Shown here in pieces: positions 16,893-25,331 of a stretch of 64,000 nt of DNA. How positions within the stretch are numbered: position 1 is the stretch's first letter; every line of letters begins with the position of its first letter. Source of the stretch: Streptomyces europaeiscabiei (lineage in GTDB: Bacteria > Actinomycetota > Actinomycetes > Streptomycetales > Streptomycetaceae); contig NZ_CP107841.1 of the NCBI RefSeq assembly GCF_036346855.1, forward strand, positions 434,001-498,000. Reading direction: 5' to 3'. The notes under the pieces are model-generated. The model searched no databases. It worked only from the letters and a program-made list of their open reading frames with translations, and was not told the DNA's origin. Made by a program: the position numbers and the translations under genes.

Positions 16893-17587
16893 CTACCCGG
16901 CTGCCGCCTCGGCGAACTGATTGGTGTCGAAGAGCTGGTTGACGTGTCCGCCGAGTTCGGACCAGTGGCGTCCGGAGAGTTCGGCGGCGGAACGGGCGTC
17001 TGCGTCGGCGCAGACGTCGACGAGTTCGTGGTGGTGCTCCATGATGTTGTGGCCGCCGAGCAGGGTCGAGAACTTGCGGTAGAGGATGCGGTGGATCTGG
17101 GGGTGGAGCTGTTCGACGATCCGGCTGAGGACGGGGTTGTCCGCAGCCGTGATGGGGACGGCGTGGAAGCGGTCGTCGGCGTCGAGTGCGGCGGTGATGT
17201 CGTTGGCGGCGACAGCCCGTTCGAAATCGCGGTTGGCCGCTCGCATACGTCTCAAGTCCTGTTCCATCATGACCGGAACGGCTGTCCCGATGGCAAGCCG
17301 GTCGAGGGAACGCAGGACTGCGAGGGGTCTTCTCGACGTCGCGGCGGTTGAGGGTGGTGATACGGGTGTAGACGCCGGGCTTGGCCTCGACCAGGCCGAT
17401 GTCGGTGAGCCGGGCGAGCGCCTCGCGCACCGGGGTGCGGGGTGTGGCTGAGGCCGAGGCGCTCGGCGAGCTCACCGTCCTTGACCTTCTCACCGGGGAC
17501 GAGTTCGCCGCGCACGATGGAGTCACGCAGGCGGTGGAACACCTCGTCACTGAGGAGGCGGCGAGAGACAGGGCGGTCAAGTGACAT
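16893..17587 (-). pseudogene. GntR/FadR-type regulator broken by a 7-bp duplication and a 1-bp insertion
   Basis: The three parts of a GntR regulator with FCD ligand domain occur in three frames. Part 1 (from ATG 17587): SDEVFHRLRDSIVRGELVPG and GELAERLGLSHTP. Part 2: TPVREALARLTDIGLVEAKP. Part 3: MMEQDLRRMRAANRDFERAV with FCD histidines in DDRFHAVP and MEHHHELV. The first break coincides with a tandem duplication CGGGGTG at 17431-17437 and 17438-17444; the second with one extra C near 17324. Removing both restores one frame of about 228 residues. Confidence 0.8.
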
Positions 17588-17634
17588 ATTGCGTACAGCA
17601 CATCGCCGTTCACTCCCTCTTCATGACTCCCCTT

Positions 17635-18245
17635 TTACGGCTCTGCCTTCGGTCCGGGCCCGGCGGACCAGAGCCTGGCCAGGACGAGCGCCGGGTCGAC
17701 GACGGGGACCTCCACGGCGTCCGGGGGAAGCCCGAGCGGAACCTCGGTGCATCCCGCGATCACCGCCTGCGCGCCCTGCTCGGCCAGCGCTGTGCGGCGC
17801 GGGCCGGCAACCGGGTAGCCGTGTCGTCGCGCACACCGGCTTTCACCGCCCGGATGGCGGTCATGACCTCACGGTCCTGGCCGACCTCGTCCGGCAGGAC
17901 GAGGCGGACACCGAATCGGTCCAGCCACTCCTGATGGAGGCCGGCACGGACGGTGCCGGTGGTGGCGAGCAGTCCGACGGTGTGGGTGCGCGGGCTCAGC
18001 GTGGTCAGGTGCCGGGCGGTCTCGCCGATCATGTGGACGATGGACAGGCCGACGTGGTCGGCGATGCGCGGGACGAAGGCGTGCGCGGTGTTGCACGGAA
18101 TGGCGATGACGGTGGCGCCCGCCTCGCGCAGGACGCGGCTGCCGTCGAGCAGCCAGGGGGTGGGGTCGGGGCCGTCACCCAGCAGTGCCTCGGTGCGGTA
18201 GGGGATGGTGGGGTCGGACCAGATGACCGTACGGAGGTGGTGCTG
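17635..18245 (-). pseudogene. Aspartate/glutamate racemase family remnant
   Basis: The fragment starts abruptly at TVIWSDPTIPYRTEALL and includes the first catalytic cysteine in VIAIPCNTAHAFVP and VHMIGETARHLTTLSP. A 1-base shift near 17815 moves the last third to another frame, where the second catalytic cysteine is found (AVIAGCTEVPLGLPP) before a TAA at 17635. About 40 N-terminal residues are missing; in their place lies a permease fragment. The family interconverts D and L acidic amino acids. Its neighbour GntR gene is also broken, so the former locus was probably a small catabolic unit. Confidence 0.75.
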
Positions 18246-18261
18246 ATCGCTGGAACCGGGG

Positions 18262-18458
18262 GTGGCGGCACAACGACGACGCTGCACACCGTCACCAGCA
18301 CGCTGTTGGCCAACGCAGCGCCCAGCGCGCCCTGTTGCCAGGCCCGGCCGAAGTTGTCCAGCGTGGGCGAACTCGTCGGGCTGATCGGCGAGGAGGTGTC
18401 CGACGGGGGCCGCACCGCCAGGTTGACCAGGACGTACACCGGGAAGAGCGCTGGAAGC
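18262..18458 (-). pseudogene. MalG-type sugar ABC permease fragment
   Basis: The minus strand encodes LFPVYVLVNLAVRPPSD and PTLDNFGRAWQQGALG followed by AALANSVLVTVCSVV, the N-terminal part of a carbohydrate ABC permease (MalG class), up to the start of the second membrane helix. It then runs directly into the racemase fragment, showing that a deletion fused two truncated genes. The other end also changes abruptly near 18458. Confidence 0.6.
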
Positions 18459-18694
18459 AGACCTTCGCCCTGTACTTCGGCGAGGTCGAGGGCGACCCCC
18501 CGCCCGGCCACCTCGGACTGCACCCGGGGGCATGGCGGCGGGCGGTGCCGCCGGCCCGTCCGTGAGCGGCGGCACCACTCCCGACGCCCTTCGGCCACCC
18601 CGCACCCGGGTGGGGTCCCGTTGGCCGCCGCTCCCCTCGCCCAGGGCAAGATCGGTACGGTGGCGGTCGGGACCAGGAGAGGGGCGGCGCAGCC

Positions 18695-19189
18695 GTGAGC
18701 GAGCAGGCAGGGATCAGTACGGCCAAGGAGGCCGCCGACCACGAACTCGTCCTCGCGTTCGGGCGGCTGCAAGGGGCGGCCAACCGGCTGGAGTACATCC
18801 TCGGGCGGGCGCTCGAAGTCGAGTGCGGCATCAGCCACCTGATGTTCGAGGTACTGCTGATCCTCGGGCGGGCGGGCGAGCCGGGACTGCCCATGCGGGC
18901 CATCGCCCAGGAGCAGGTCCTGACCACCGGCGGTGCCACCCGCCTGGTGGACCGTATGGAGGCGGCCGGGCTGGTGACCCGGGAGGAGTCCCCTGCCGAC
19001 CGGCGGGGAAAGCTGGTCCGGCTGACTCCGCTGGGCGAGGAGACGGCGGTTCGCGCGGCTGTGGTCCATGTCGAGAACATCAAGGAGCACTTCCTCAGCC
19101 CTCTGCCGGTGGCAGACCGCGAGCGGTTCGCTGAGGATCTTCGCATCCTCAGCCATTCGGCTCGGGACGTACTGCCCCGACTGCCCTGA
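18695..19189 (+). CDS. MarR family transcriptional regulator
   Basis: A 164-residue winged-helix repressor. The core reads GISHLMFEVLLILGRAGEPG, LPMRAIAQEQVLTTGGATRL, VDRMEAAGLVTREESPADRR and GKLVRLTPLGEE, with the family's DRR wing. No cysteine stands in the usual redox position. Start is GTG at 18695. It lies 150 bases before a co-directional DsbA-MBL-SnoaL set, whose upstream region carries a CCTGACA inverted repeat; it is the likely regulator of those genes. Confidence 0.88.
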   Translation: MSEQAGISTAKEAADHELVLAFGRLQGAANRLEYILGRALEVECGISHLMFEVLLILGRAGEPGLPMRAIAQEQVLTTGGATRLVDRMEAAGLVTREESPADRRGKLVRLTPLGEETAVRAAVVHVENIKEHFLSPLPVADRERFAEDLRILSHSARDVLPRLP

Positions 19190-19267
19190 CCCGCACGCCG
19201 ACGCCCCTCACGACGTCCCGACCTGAACCACCTCCATGTGACCCACCTCACGCACACTCCAGAAATA

Positions 19268-19296
19268 CCTGACACATCAGTTACTGTTCTGTCAGG
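19268..19296. promoter_or_regulatory. Inverted repeat CCTGACA-N15-TGTCAGG, candidate MarR operator
   Basis: Perfect 7-base arms at 19268-19274 and 19290-19296 in an AT-richer patch 47 bases before the DsbA-like start. The position fits a promoter-overlapping operator for the MarR regulator encoded just upstream; binding itself is inference. Confidence 0.55.
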
Positions 19297-19342
19297 TGAT
19301 CGCCCGCGCCGGGCGGGCCGTCACGCGCCTGTTGAGGTCACG

Positions 19343-19969
19343 ATGAAGCTGGTCTACGTTTTCGACGCCTACTGCGGCTGGTCCCACGGCTTCTCCGTGA
19401 CCCTCCGCGAGGTGGCCTCCCGCCACCCCGAGCTGCCGGTGGAGGTGGTCTCCGGCGGTCTCTTCACCGGATCGCGCCGGGTGCCGATCCGCGAGTTCGG
19501 CTATGTCCAGGGCGCGAACGCCCAGATCGCGGAGCTGACCGGTGCCGAGTTCGGCGAGGGCTACGAGCGGTTGATCGCCGACGGTTCGTTCGTCATGGAC
19601 TCCGAGGCCGCCGCCCGTGGCGTGGCCGCACTGCGTCAGGCCGCCCCCGACCGGGCCGCGGCCCTGGCCACGGAGGTGCAGCAAGCCTTCTACTCCGACG
19701 GCCGAAGTCTGTCGGACCCGGCCACGTATCGCGCGGTCGCCGAGGCCGCCGGACTGGACGCCGACGCCGTCGTTTCCGCCTTCGAGTCGCCCGAGGCGCG
19801 GGCCGCCGCCCAGGCCGACTTCCGCCGCGCGGCCGAACTGGGTGTCACCGGCTTCCCCAGCCTGCTGGCCGTCGAGGGCGGCTCCGTCGCTCCCCTGGCC
19901 TACGGCCGCGCCACCGCGGACGAGGTCGACAAGCGACTGGCGTCCCACGCGGCCACCCTTGCCTCCTGA
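19343..19969 (+). CDS. DsbA family protein with a single active-site Cys (CGWS)
   Basis: A 208-residue thioredoxin-fold protein of the DsbA/FrnE-like group: MKLVYVFDAYCGWSHGFSV at the start, DSEAAARGVAALRQAAPDRA in the helical insert, and a GVTGFPSLLAVEG stretch with the cis-proline. The usual CxxC is CGWS, so only the N-terminal cysteine remains; such proteins may act as glutathione/mycothiol-type transferases or isomerases instead of oxidases. No signal peptide, so cytoplasmic. The ATG at 19343, with GAGG upstream, fits the fold start better than the in-frame ATG at 19238. First of three closely packed genes. Confidence 0.85.
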   Translation: MKLVYVFDAYCGWSHGFSVTLREVASRHPELPVEVVSGGLFTGSRRVPIREFGYVQGANAQIAELTGAEFGEGYERLIADGSFVMDSEAAARGVAALRQAAPDRAAALATEVQQAFYSDGRSLSDPATYRAVAEAAGLDADAVVSAFESPEARAAAQADFRRAAELGVTGFPSLLAVEGGSVAPLAYGRATADEVDKRLASHAATLAS

Positions 19970-20004
19970 CCTTCCCCGTCCCCACCCCCCTCAAGGAGTT
20001 CCCC

Positions 20005-20811
20005 GTGAGCACCCTGTCCTTCAAGGTCCTCGACCTCGACTTCCCGGCCGGCAGCAAGAACAAGACCGCCACCCTGATCACCGGCGAGAGCGAAGCGCTG
20101 CTGGTCGACGCCGCCTTCACCCGCGCCGACGGTCACCGGCTGGCCGCCGAGATCCTCGACTCCGGCAAGACGCTGACGACCGTCTTCGTCAGCCACGCCG
20201 ACCCCGACTTCTACTTCGGCGCCGAAGTGATCGCCGACGCCTTCCCCGACGCCGTCTTCGTGGCCACCCCGATCGTCATCGAGCACATCCAGCACTCCTA
20301 CGAGGGCAAGCTCAAGGCCTGGGCCGCCCTCGGCGCGAACCTTCCCACCCGCCTGGTCGACCTCCAGCCGCTGACCGGCGACCTCACCCTCGAAGGCCAC
20401 CTCTTCGCGCTCCGGGGCGGCCCCGCGGGCCTGCCCGACCGCCACTACCTCTGGCAGGCCGAGCACCGCGCTCTCCTCGGCGGCGTCCTGCTCTTCCAGC
20501 AGGAGCACGTCTGGGTCGCCGACACCCCCACCCCAGGTGACCGCGCGTCCTGGATCGACCTGCTGGACGAGATGGCCGCCCTGGCCCCGCAGCTCGTCGT
20601 CCCCGGCCACCGCCTGCCCGGCACCCCGGCCGACGCCTCCGCCATCACCGCCACCCGCGACTACCTCCTCGCCTTCGAGGAGGAACTGGACAAGGCCGCC
20701 GACGGCGCCGCCCTCACCGAGGCCCTCACCAAGCGCTACCCGGACCACGGCATGCTCATCGCCGCCCAGATCGGCGCGAAGGTCGCCAAGGGCGAGATGA
20801 AGTGGGGCTGA
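20005..20811 (+). CDS. MBL-fold metallo-hydrolase
   Basis: A 268-residue metallo-beta-lactamase-fold protein. The metal motif, normally HxHxDH, reads HADPDFYF in SHADPDFYFGAEVI, so two histidine positions are Asp and Phe; a later VVPGHR histidine and GDLTLEGH remain. This altered motif may bind one metal ion or have another chemistry. GTG at 20005 has AAGGAG eight bases before it. The gene begins 35 bases after the DsbA gene and ends two bases before the SnoaL gene, so they are one operon. Substrate unknown. Confidence 0.85.
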   Translation: MSTLSFKVLDLDFPAGSKNKTATLITGESEALLVDAAFTRADGHRLAAEILDSGKTLTTVFVSHADPDFYFGAEVIADAFPDAVFVATPIVIEHIQHSYEGKLKAWAALGANLPTRLVDLQPLTGDLTLEGHLFALRGGPAGLPDRHYLWQAEHRALLGGVLLFQQEHVWVADTPTPGDRASWIDLLDEMAALAPQLVVPGHRLPGTPADASAITATRDYLLAFEEELDKAADGAALTEALTKRYPDHGMLIAAQIGAKVAKGEMKWG

Positions 20812-20813
20812 AC

Positions 20814-21224
20814 ATGAGCGAGTTCGCCACCTCCACCGCACCCGCCGACGTCGTACGCCGCCAGTACCTCGCCTCCGCTGCCGGCGACCTGGAAGCCCTG
20901 CGGGCCACCCTCGCCCCCGACGTGGAGTGGACGGAGATGGCCGGCTTCCCCCTCGCCGGTACCTACCGCACCCCCCACGGCGTCACCGCCAACGTGATGG
21001 AGAAGCTCGGCCAGGACTGGGACGGCTGGACCGCCCACGACGACACCTACATCGCCGACGGCGAGAACGTCGTCGTCCTCGCCCGCTACACCGCCGTCAA
21101 CAAGGCCACCGCCAAAGCCATCGACGTCCGCGTCGCCCACCACTTCGTCGTACGCGGCGGACTCATCGTCCGCTTCGAACAGTTCGTCGACACCGCCCTC
21201 GTCCGCGATGCGGCGGCACCCTGA
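20814..21224 (+). CDS. SnoaL-like (NTF2-fold) protein
   Basis: A 136-residue protein of the SnoaL/NTF2-like fold: VVRRQYLASAAGDLEALRAT, LAPDVEWTEMAGFPLAGTYR, then ENVVVLARYTAVNKATAK and VAHHFVVRGGLIVRFEQFVD. Members include polyketide cyclases and ketosteroid-isomerase-like enzymes, and many uncharacterised proteins. ATG 20814 follows the MBL stop by two bases. With DsbA-like and MBL proteins under a MarR regulator, a role in handling reactive or xenobiotic compounds is plausible but unproven. Confidence 0.85.
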   Translation: MSEFATSTAPADVVRRQYLASAAGDLEALRATLAPDVEWTEMAGFPLAGTYRTPHGVTANVMEKLGQDWDGWTAHDDTYIADGENVVVLARYTAVNKATAKAIDVRVAHHFVVRGGLIVRFEQFVDTALVRDAAAP

Positions 21225-21288
21225 CCGGACTAAAGCTCTCCCGGACCGGCAGGACCGGATCGGCCACGCCCCGCCCGATGTATCGGCC

Positions 21289-21318
21289 CGCCCCGCGCAG
21301 CGACGACCGCGCGGGGCG
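21289..21318. terminator. Hairpin between convergent genes
   Basis: Arms CGCCCCGCGC (21289-21298) and GCGCGGGGCG (21309-21318) pair perfectly with a 10-base loop. It lies between the SnoaL-like gene and the convergent hydrolase pseudogene and could end transcripts from both sides. Confidence 0.7.
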
Positions 21319-21349
21319 TGCCGTCGGCGCGGACCGCGGTCCTCTTCCG

Positions 21350-22376
21350 TCACTCCCCCAGCAGTCGCCGGAGCCACCGCAGCCGGGCCTCCCGGGCGTC
21401 GACCGAGAGGGCCGCCTCGGGTACGAGACCGTCCAAGCCGTGGAAGCCACCCGGCCACACGTGCAGTTCGGCGCTCCCCCCGGCCTGCCAGATCCTGGAT
21501 GCGTAGGTGACGTCCTCGTCCCGAAACGTTTCCGCGGAGCCGACGTCGATGAAGGCCGAAGGCAGGCCGGAGAGGTCGGCCGCGCGGCCGGGGCGGCGTA
21601 CGGCTCGACGTCGTCGGTGCCGCGCGCCTCACCCAACAGGGCGTTCCAGCCGGTTTCGTTGGCGGTACGGTCCCATACGCCGAGCCCGGCCATCTGGTGG
21701 GCGGACAGGGTGTCGTTGCGGTCGTCGAGCATCGGGCACATCAGCAGCTGGCCGAGGACGCGCGGGCCCCGTCGGTCCCGTGCGAGGAGGGCCAGGGCCG
21801 CGGCGAGTCCGCCGCCCGCGCTGCCCCCGGCCAGGACGACGCGGTCCGGATCGCCGCCGATCGCCTCGGCGTGTGCCGCCGTCCACACAAGTCCCGCGTA
21901 GCAGTCCTCGACCGGTGCCGGGTGCGGATTTGTGCCGCCGTCCACACAAGTCCCGCGTAGCAGTCCTCGACCGGTGCCGGGTGCGGATGCTCGGGGGCGA
22001 GCCGGTACTCCACCGACACCACGACCAGGCCCAGTTCCTCGGCCCAGTCGAGGGGCAGGCCCAGCCGGTTGGTGCCCACGATCATGCCGCCGGGATGCGT
22101 GAAGTAGACGATCGGGCGCGGGGCGGGCGCGGCGGTGGGCCGACAGATCGGCAGCGAGACGTCCGGCGGGCCCGGCGGGCCGGGCACCGTCCGCTCCTGT
22201 ACGTCGAAGAGCCCGCCACAGCTCAGTTCGTCGTTCGTCAGGAGGGGGACCTCGCCGTTGAGCCGCTCCCTCGCCGCGGGGATGCCGTCCGGGGTCGCGG
22301 TCGTGGGCACCTGGTCGCCCGGTTCGGCGAGCACGGCGCCCAGCTCCGGGTCGAACGGCGGAGGGGGCGTGGTCAT
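21350..22376 (-). pseudogene. Alpha/beta hydrolase (HSL family) broken by a 59-bp tandem duplication and a 1-bp deletion
   Basis: The N-terminal frame from ATG 22376 gives a hormone-sensitive-lipase-type hydrolase: oxyanion-hole motif (HPGGMIVG for HGGG), DWAEELGLVVVSVEYRLAPE and HPAPVEDCYAGLVWTAA. A 59-base direct repeat shifts the frame there; the next frame has the nucleophile elbow VVLAGGSAGGGLAAAL. A missing C near 21593 causes a second shift before the Asp/His part, whose VWPGGFHGLDG is in yet another frame. Without both lesions the protein would be about 322 residues. His-Gly-Gly is altered to Pro-Gly-Gly, which may mean it was weak already. Confidence 0.8.
21872..21988 (+). repeat. 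59-bp tandem duplication
   Basis: Bases 21872-21930 are repeated directly at 21931-21988 with 58 identical positions. Since 59 is not a multiple of three, the duplication disrupts the hydrolase frame. Identity of the copies means the event is recent, or an assembly artefact. Confidence 0.9.
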
Positions 22377-22545
22377 CTGAACCTCCGGGACGTGGCGTCG
22401 ACGTGTGCGACCGGCCGCGGCACGCGTACACCCGACGCCTGGTCGCGGCCGCCCCCGTCCCGGACCCGGACCTGCAACGCGTGCGCCGACAGCAGCGGTT
22501 GCGGGTGGGAGCGACCGTGTGACGGCCGGTCCGAGCCCGGTTGCC

Positions 22546-24066
22546 TCAGCCGTCCAGCGGCTCGTAGTCGAACCAGTCGAAGTGGACGGAGCCGGCGGAG
22601 GCGAACAGGCCGAGGACCCGGCCGGTGAAACCGCCGGCGACCTCCGTGGACAGGTACCGGCCGTCCAGGGAGGCGAGTTCGACGAAGGTGCCGTCCGGCT
22701 CCTCGAAGCCGAGCGAGACGAGGTCGGGGCCGGTGCGCGCGTCCTTCATGGTTTCCACAGGGACGGTCTCGACGCTGAGAACCACGGGCCCCGAGGGCAC
22801 CGGCCGGGACGCCACGACGGTGTTCAACGGGCCGATACGGGCACGGACCTGCACCTGCCCGGCGGTGACCTCGACGGAGTAGTGGTGGCTCTCGTCGAGG
22901 CGCACGGCCAGGCCGCCCTGGCCCTCCGCCGCGTCGACCAGGGTGCGCACCCGGCACGACCGGTGTCGCTGCCTGTGGCCCACGAACGTCACGTCGGCGT
23001 CGTCGAGTGATCCGCCTCGGGCACGCAGGGTCAGCCAACCGGGCCGTTCCTTCGTGGTGCAGTCCTCCGAGGGGCGCCGGCGCAGCGAGATCCAGTGCGG
23101 GGACAGCTCGGTCACATCGAAGTCGTCGCGGCGCTCCGGCGCGGCTGCGGGTGGCTGGAGGGGCCACGGCGGTGCGGGCATGACGGTCGACAGTTCGCCG
23201 ACGACGGGCCAGCCGTCGACCCACTCGACCGGCACCAGACAGGTCTCCCGGCCGAGTACGTGCCAGCCTGGGGTGCCGCCGCCCGGCCGTACGCCGAGCA
23301 GCACCATCCACCACGAGCCGTCGGGTCCCTGGACCAGGTCTGCGTGGCCGGTGTTCTGGATGGGGTGGTCGGTGCCGCGGTGGGTCAGGATCGGGTTGGC
23401 CGGGCAGGGCTCGAACGGGCCCGTGGGTGCGCTGCCGCGGGCGATCGAGACACCGTGGCCCCGCTCGGTGCCGCCCTCGGCGATGAGCAGGTACCAGTGG
23501 TCGCCGATCCGGTACAGGTGCGGTGCTTCGGGGGCCTTGGCGCCGGGCGCACCGGACCACAGCTGGCGGCGCTCACCGAACGTCTCCCCGGTGTGGGGGT
23601 CGAGGCGGATCTGCCCTACTCCGGCGGTGGTGCACCAGCAGGTGCCGTCGTCGTCCCAGGCGATGTCCGGGTCGATGCCGTGCACTCCGGGCAGCCGGAT
23701 CGGATCGGACCAGGGGCCGGCCGGGTCGGTGGCCGTGAACAGCAGATTGCCGTCACCGCTGACGTTGGTGACGATCAGCCAGAACCGGCCCTCGTGGTGG
23801 CGCAGGGTGGGGGCGTAGATCCCCCCGGAGGAGGCGGTCTCCGGCGGCAGGCGCAGTTGGCTCGGGCGGTCGAGCGCGTTGCCGATCTGGGTCCAGTGCA
23901 CCAGGTCCCGGCTGTGGAAGACGGGGATGCCGGGGAAGTACTCGAAACTGGAGCACGCGAGGTAGTAGTCGTCGCCCGCCCGGCAGACGGACGGGTCGGG
24001 GTAGAAGCCGGGGATCACCGGGTTGCTGATGGTGCTTACCGGCTCGGACACGCTCGTCACCCTCAT
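22546..24066 (-). CDS. Glycoside hydrolase family 43 protein (beta-xylosidase/arabinosidase-like)
   Basis: A 506-residue enzyme: five-bladed propeller domain (about residues 14-320) and a C-terminal beta-sandwich (about 325-505) as in GH43 beta-xylosidases. Catalytic residues of the family are visible: Asp in NPVIPGFYPDPSVCRAG (general base), Asp in GIDPDIAWDDDG, and Glu in KAPEAPHLYRIG (general acid). No signal peptide, so it likely acts on imported xylo- or arabino-oligosaccharides. ATG 24066 follows a GGTCC-poor site; the operator GAAAGTTTC lies 20 bases upstream. It follows the LacI gene on the same strand, which probably represses it. Confidence 0.92.
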   Translation of the reverse strand: MRVTSVSEPVSTISNPVIPGFYPDPSVCRAGDDYYLACSSFEYFPGIPVFHSRDLVHWTQIGNALDRPSQLRLPPETASSGGIYAPTLRHHEGRFWLIVTNVSGDGNLLFTATDPAGPWSDPIRLPGVHGIDPDIAWDDDGTCWCTTAGVGQIRLDPHTGETFGERRQLWSGAPGAKAPEAPHLYRIGDHWYLLIAEGGTERGHGVSIARGSAPTGPFEPCPANPILTHRGTDHPIQNTGHADLVQGPDGSWWMVLLGVRPGGGTPGWHVLGRETCLVPVEWVDGWPVVGELSTVMPAPPWPLQPPAAAPERRDDFDVTELSPHWISLRRRPSEDCTTKERPGWLTLRARGGSLDDADVTFVGHRQRHRSCRVRTLVDAAEGQGGLAVRLDESHHYSVEVTAGQVQVRARIGPLNTVVASRPVPSGPVVLSVETVPVETMKDARTGPDLVSLGFEEPDGTFVELASLDGRYLSTEVAGGFTGRVLGLFASAGSVHFDWFDYEPLDG

Positions 24067-24070
24067 CGGG

Positions 24071-24118
24071 TCCTTTCGCCGTTACGAAAGTTTCTCATCC
24101 CATGACGGATAGTTTCCC
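24071..24118. promoter_or_regulatory. LacI-type operators between lacI-like and GH43 genes
   Basis: CTTTCG and CGAAAG form an inverted repeat around 24073-24090, overlapping GAAAGTTTC (24086-24094); a half copy AGTTTCC lies at 24111-24117. Placement right before the GH43 start fits repression by the adjacent LacI protein. The same core appears at 25323-25331 and 40335-40343. Confidence 0.6.
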
Positions 24119-24165
24119 GAATCAGGCTAGTCATGGCCCGTCCTGACGGTCAATGACCTCGCGGG

Positions 24166-25251
24166 TCAGCTCCTGGGGGGAGCTGTGCTGGCCCGGACCG
24201 TCAGGGTCGTCGCGATCTCCAGCCCGGCCTGGGGTGCGGCCTCTCCCCGACCGAGCGTGAGTGCCAGCTCGGTCGCGGCCACGGCCATCTCGGTCAGGGG
24301 CTGGTGAACGGTGGTCAGGGGCGGGTCCACCCAGGCCACGACCGGCAGGTCGTCGAAGCCGACGACGCTCAGGTCGTCGGGGATGCGCAGACCGGCCTCG
24401 CGTGCCGCCTGGTAGACACCGAGCGCCTGTAGGTCGTTGGCGGCGAAGACCGCTGTCGGGCGCTCGGGCAGCTCCAGCAGGGAACGCGCCGCCGCGTAGC
24501 CGTCCTCACTGGTGAGCTGCGCGTACACGACGAGTTCCGGCCCGACCGGCAGGTCGGCGGAGTGCATCGCGGAGCGGTATCCGTCCAGGCGGGCGCAGCA
24601 GTACAGCTGGTCCTGCGGACCGCTGATCATGGCGATGCGACGGTGTCCGAGTTCGGTCAGATGGCGGGTCGCGGCCCGGCCGCCGGACCAGTTGGTGGCA
24701 CCCACGAACGGGACGTCGTCCGGCAGTTCCGTGGCCGGGTCGACGACGACGAAGGGAATGCCCTTCGCCTTGAGCTGCTCGCGCTCGGCCTCGGAGAGCT
24801 GGGCCACGGACAGGACGCAGTTGGGGCGCCGGGAGACGGTGTCGTCCCAGGTGAGCGGGTCCGTGTCGTGCAGCCCGAACTCGGACACCATGACGCCCAC
24901 GCGGTGTTGGCGGGCCACCCGCTCGACACCCCGGATGATCTCGACCGCCCACATGTGCTTGAGCTCGCGGAACACGAGTTCCACGACGTTGTTCCGGTTG
25001 GCGCTGGTCGGCTTGCGGTAGCCATACCTGTTGACCAGCTCCTCGACGCGTGCGCGCGTGTCGGCGGAGACGCCGGACTTGCCGTTGATCACCTTGGACA
25101 CGGTGGGGACCGAGACCCCCGCCGACTCGGCGATGAACGCGATCGTGACCGGCCGGGACGTGTCGCCCTGCCCGTCGTTCCCGCCCACCGGCCCGTCAGC
25201 CGCGTAGTCCGCCAAGGTCGCCCGCCCGTCTTCTGGATCTGCCCGGCTCAT
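24166..25251 (-). CDS. LacI family transcriptional regulator
   Basis: A 361-residue sugar-responsive repressor. The DNA-binding head reads VTIAFIAESAGVSVPTVSKV and INGKSGVSADTRARVEELV (residues about 35-75), followed by a periplasmic-binding-type sensor with RHLTELGHRRIAMISGP, TAVFAANDLQALGVYQAARE and DLSVVGFDDLPVVAWVDPPL. An N-terminal extension of about 30 acidic residues precedes the head, so the true start may be slightly downstream. Its own upstream region carries GAAACTTTC at 25323-25331, which suggests autoregulation. Located upstream of, and co-directional with, the GH43 gene. Confidence 0.92.
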   Translation of the reverse strand: MSRADPEDGRATLADYAADGPVGGNDGQGDTSRPVTIAFIAESAGVSVPTVSKVINGKSGVSADTRARVEELVNRYGYRKPTSANRNNVVELVFRELKHMWAVEIIRGVERVARQHRVGVMVSEFGLHDTDPLTWDDTVSRRPNCVLSVAQLSEAEREQLKAKGIPFVVVDPATELPDDVPFVGATNWSGGRAATRHLTELGHRRIAMISGPQDQLYCCARLDGYRSAMHSADLPVGPELVVYAQLTSEDGYAAARSLLELPERPTAVFAANDLQALGVYQAAREAGLRIPDDLSVVGFDDLPVVAWVDPPLTTVHQPLTEMAVAATELALTLGRGEAAPQAGLEIATTLTVRASTAPPRS

Positions 25252-25322
25252 TCTGGCACCCCGTACGGCCGCACCTGTGGCCCCCGGAACATCGTCATGT
25301 TAATTTTCTCCGCCGCAAGAGC

Positions 25323-25331
25323 GAAACTTTC
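25323..25331. promoter_or_regulatory. GAAACTTTC operator upstream of the LacI gene
   Basis: GCGAAACTTTCC at 25321-25332, with TTTTC at 25304-25308 as a partial mate. It is 70 bases before the LacI start and matches, on the other strand, the GAAAGTTTC core at the GH43 promoter. Confidence 0.5.
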
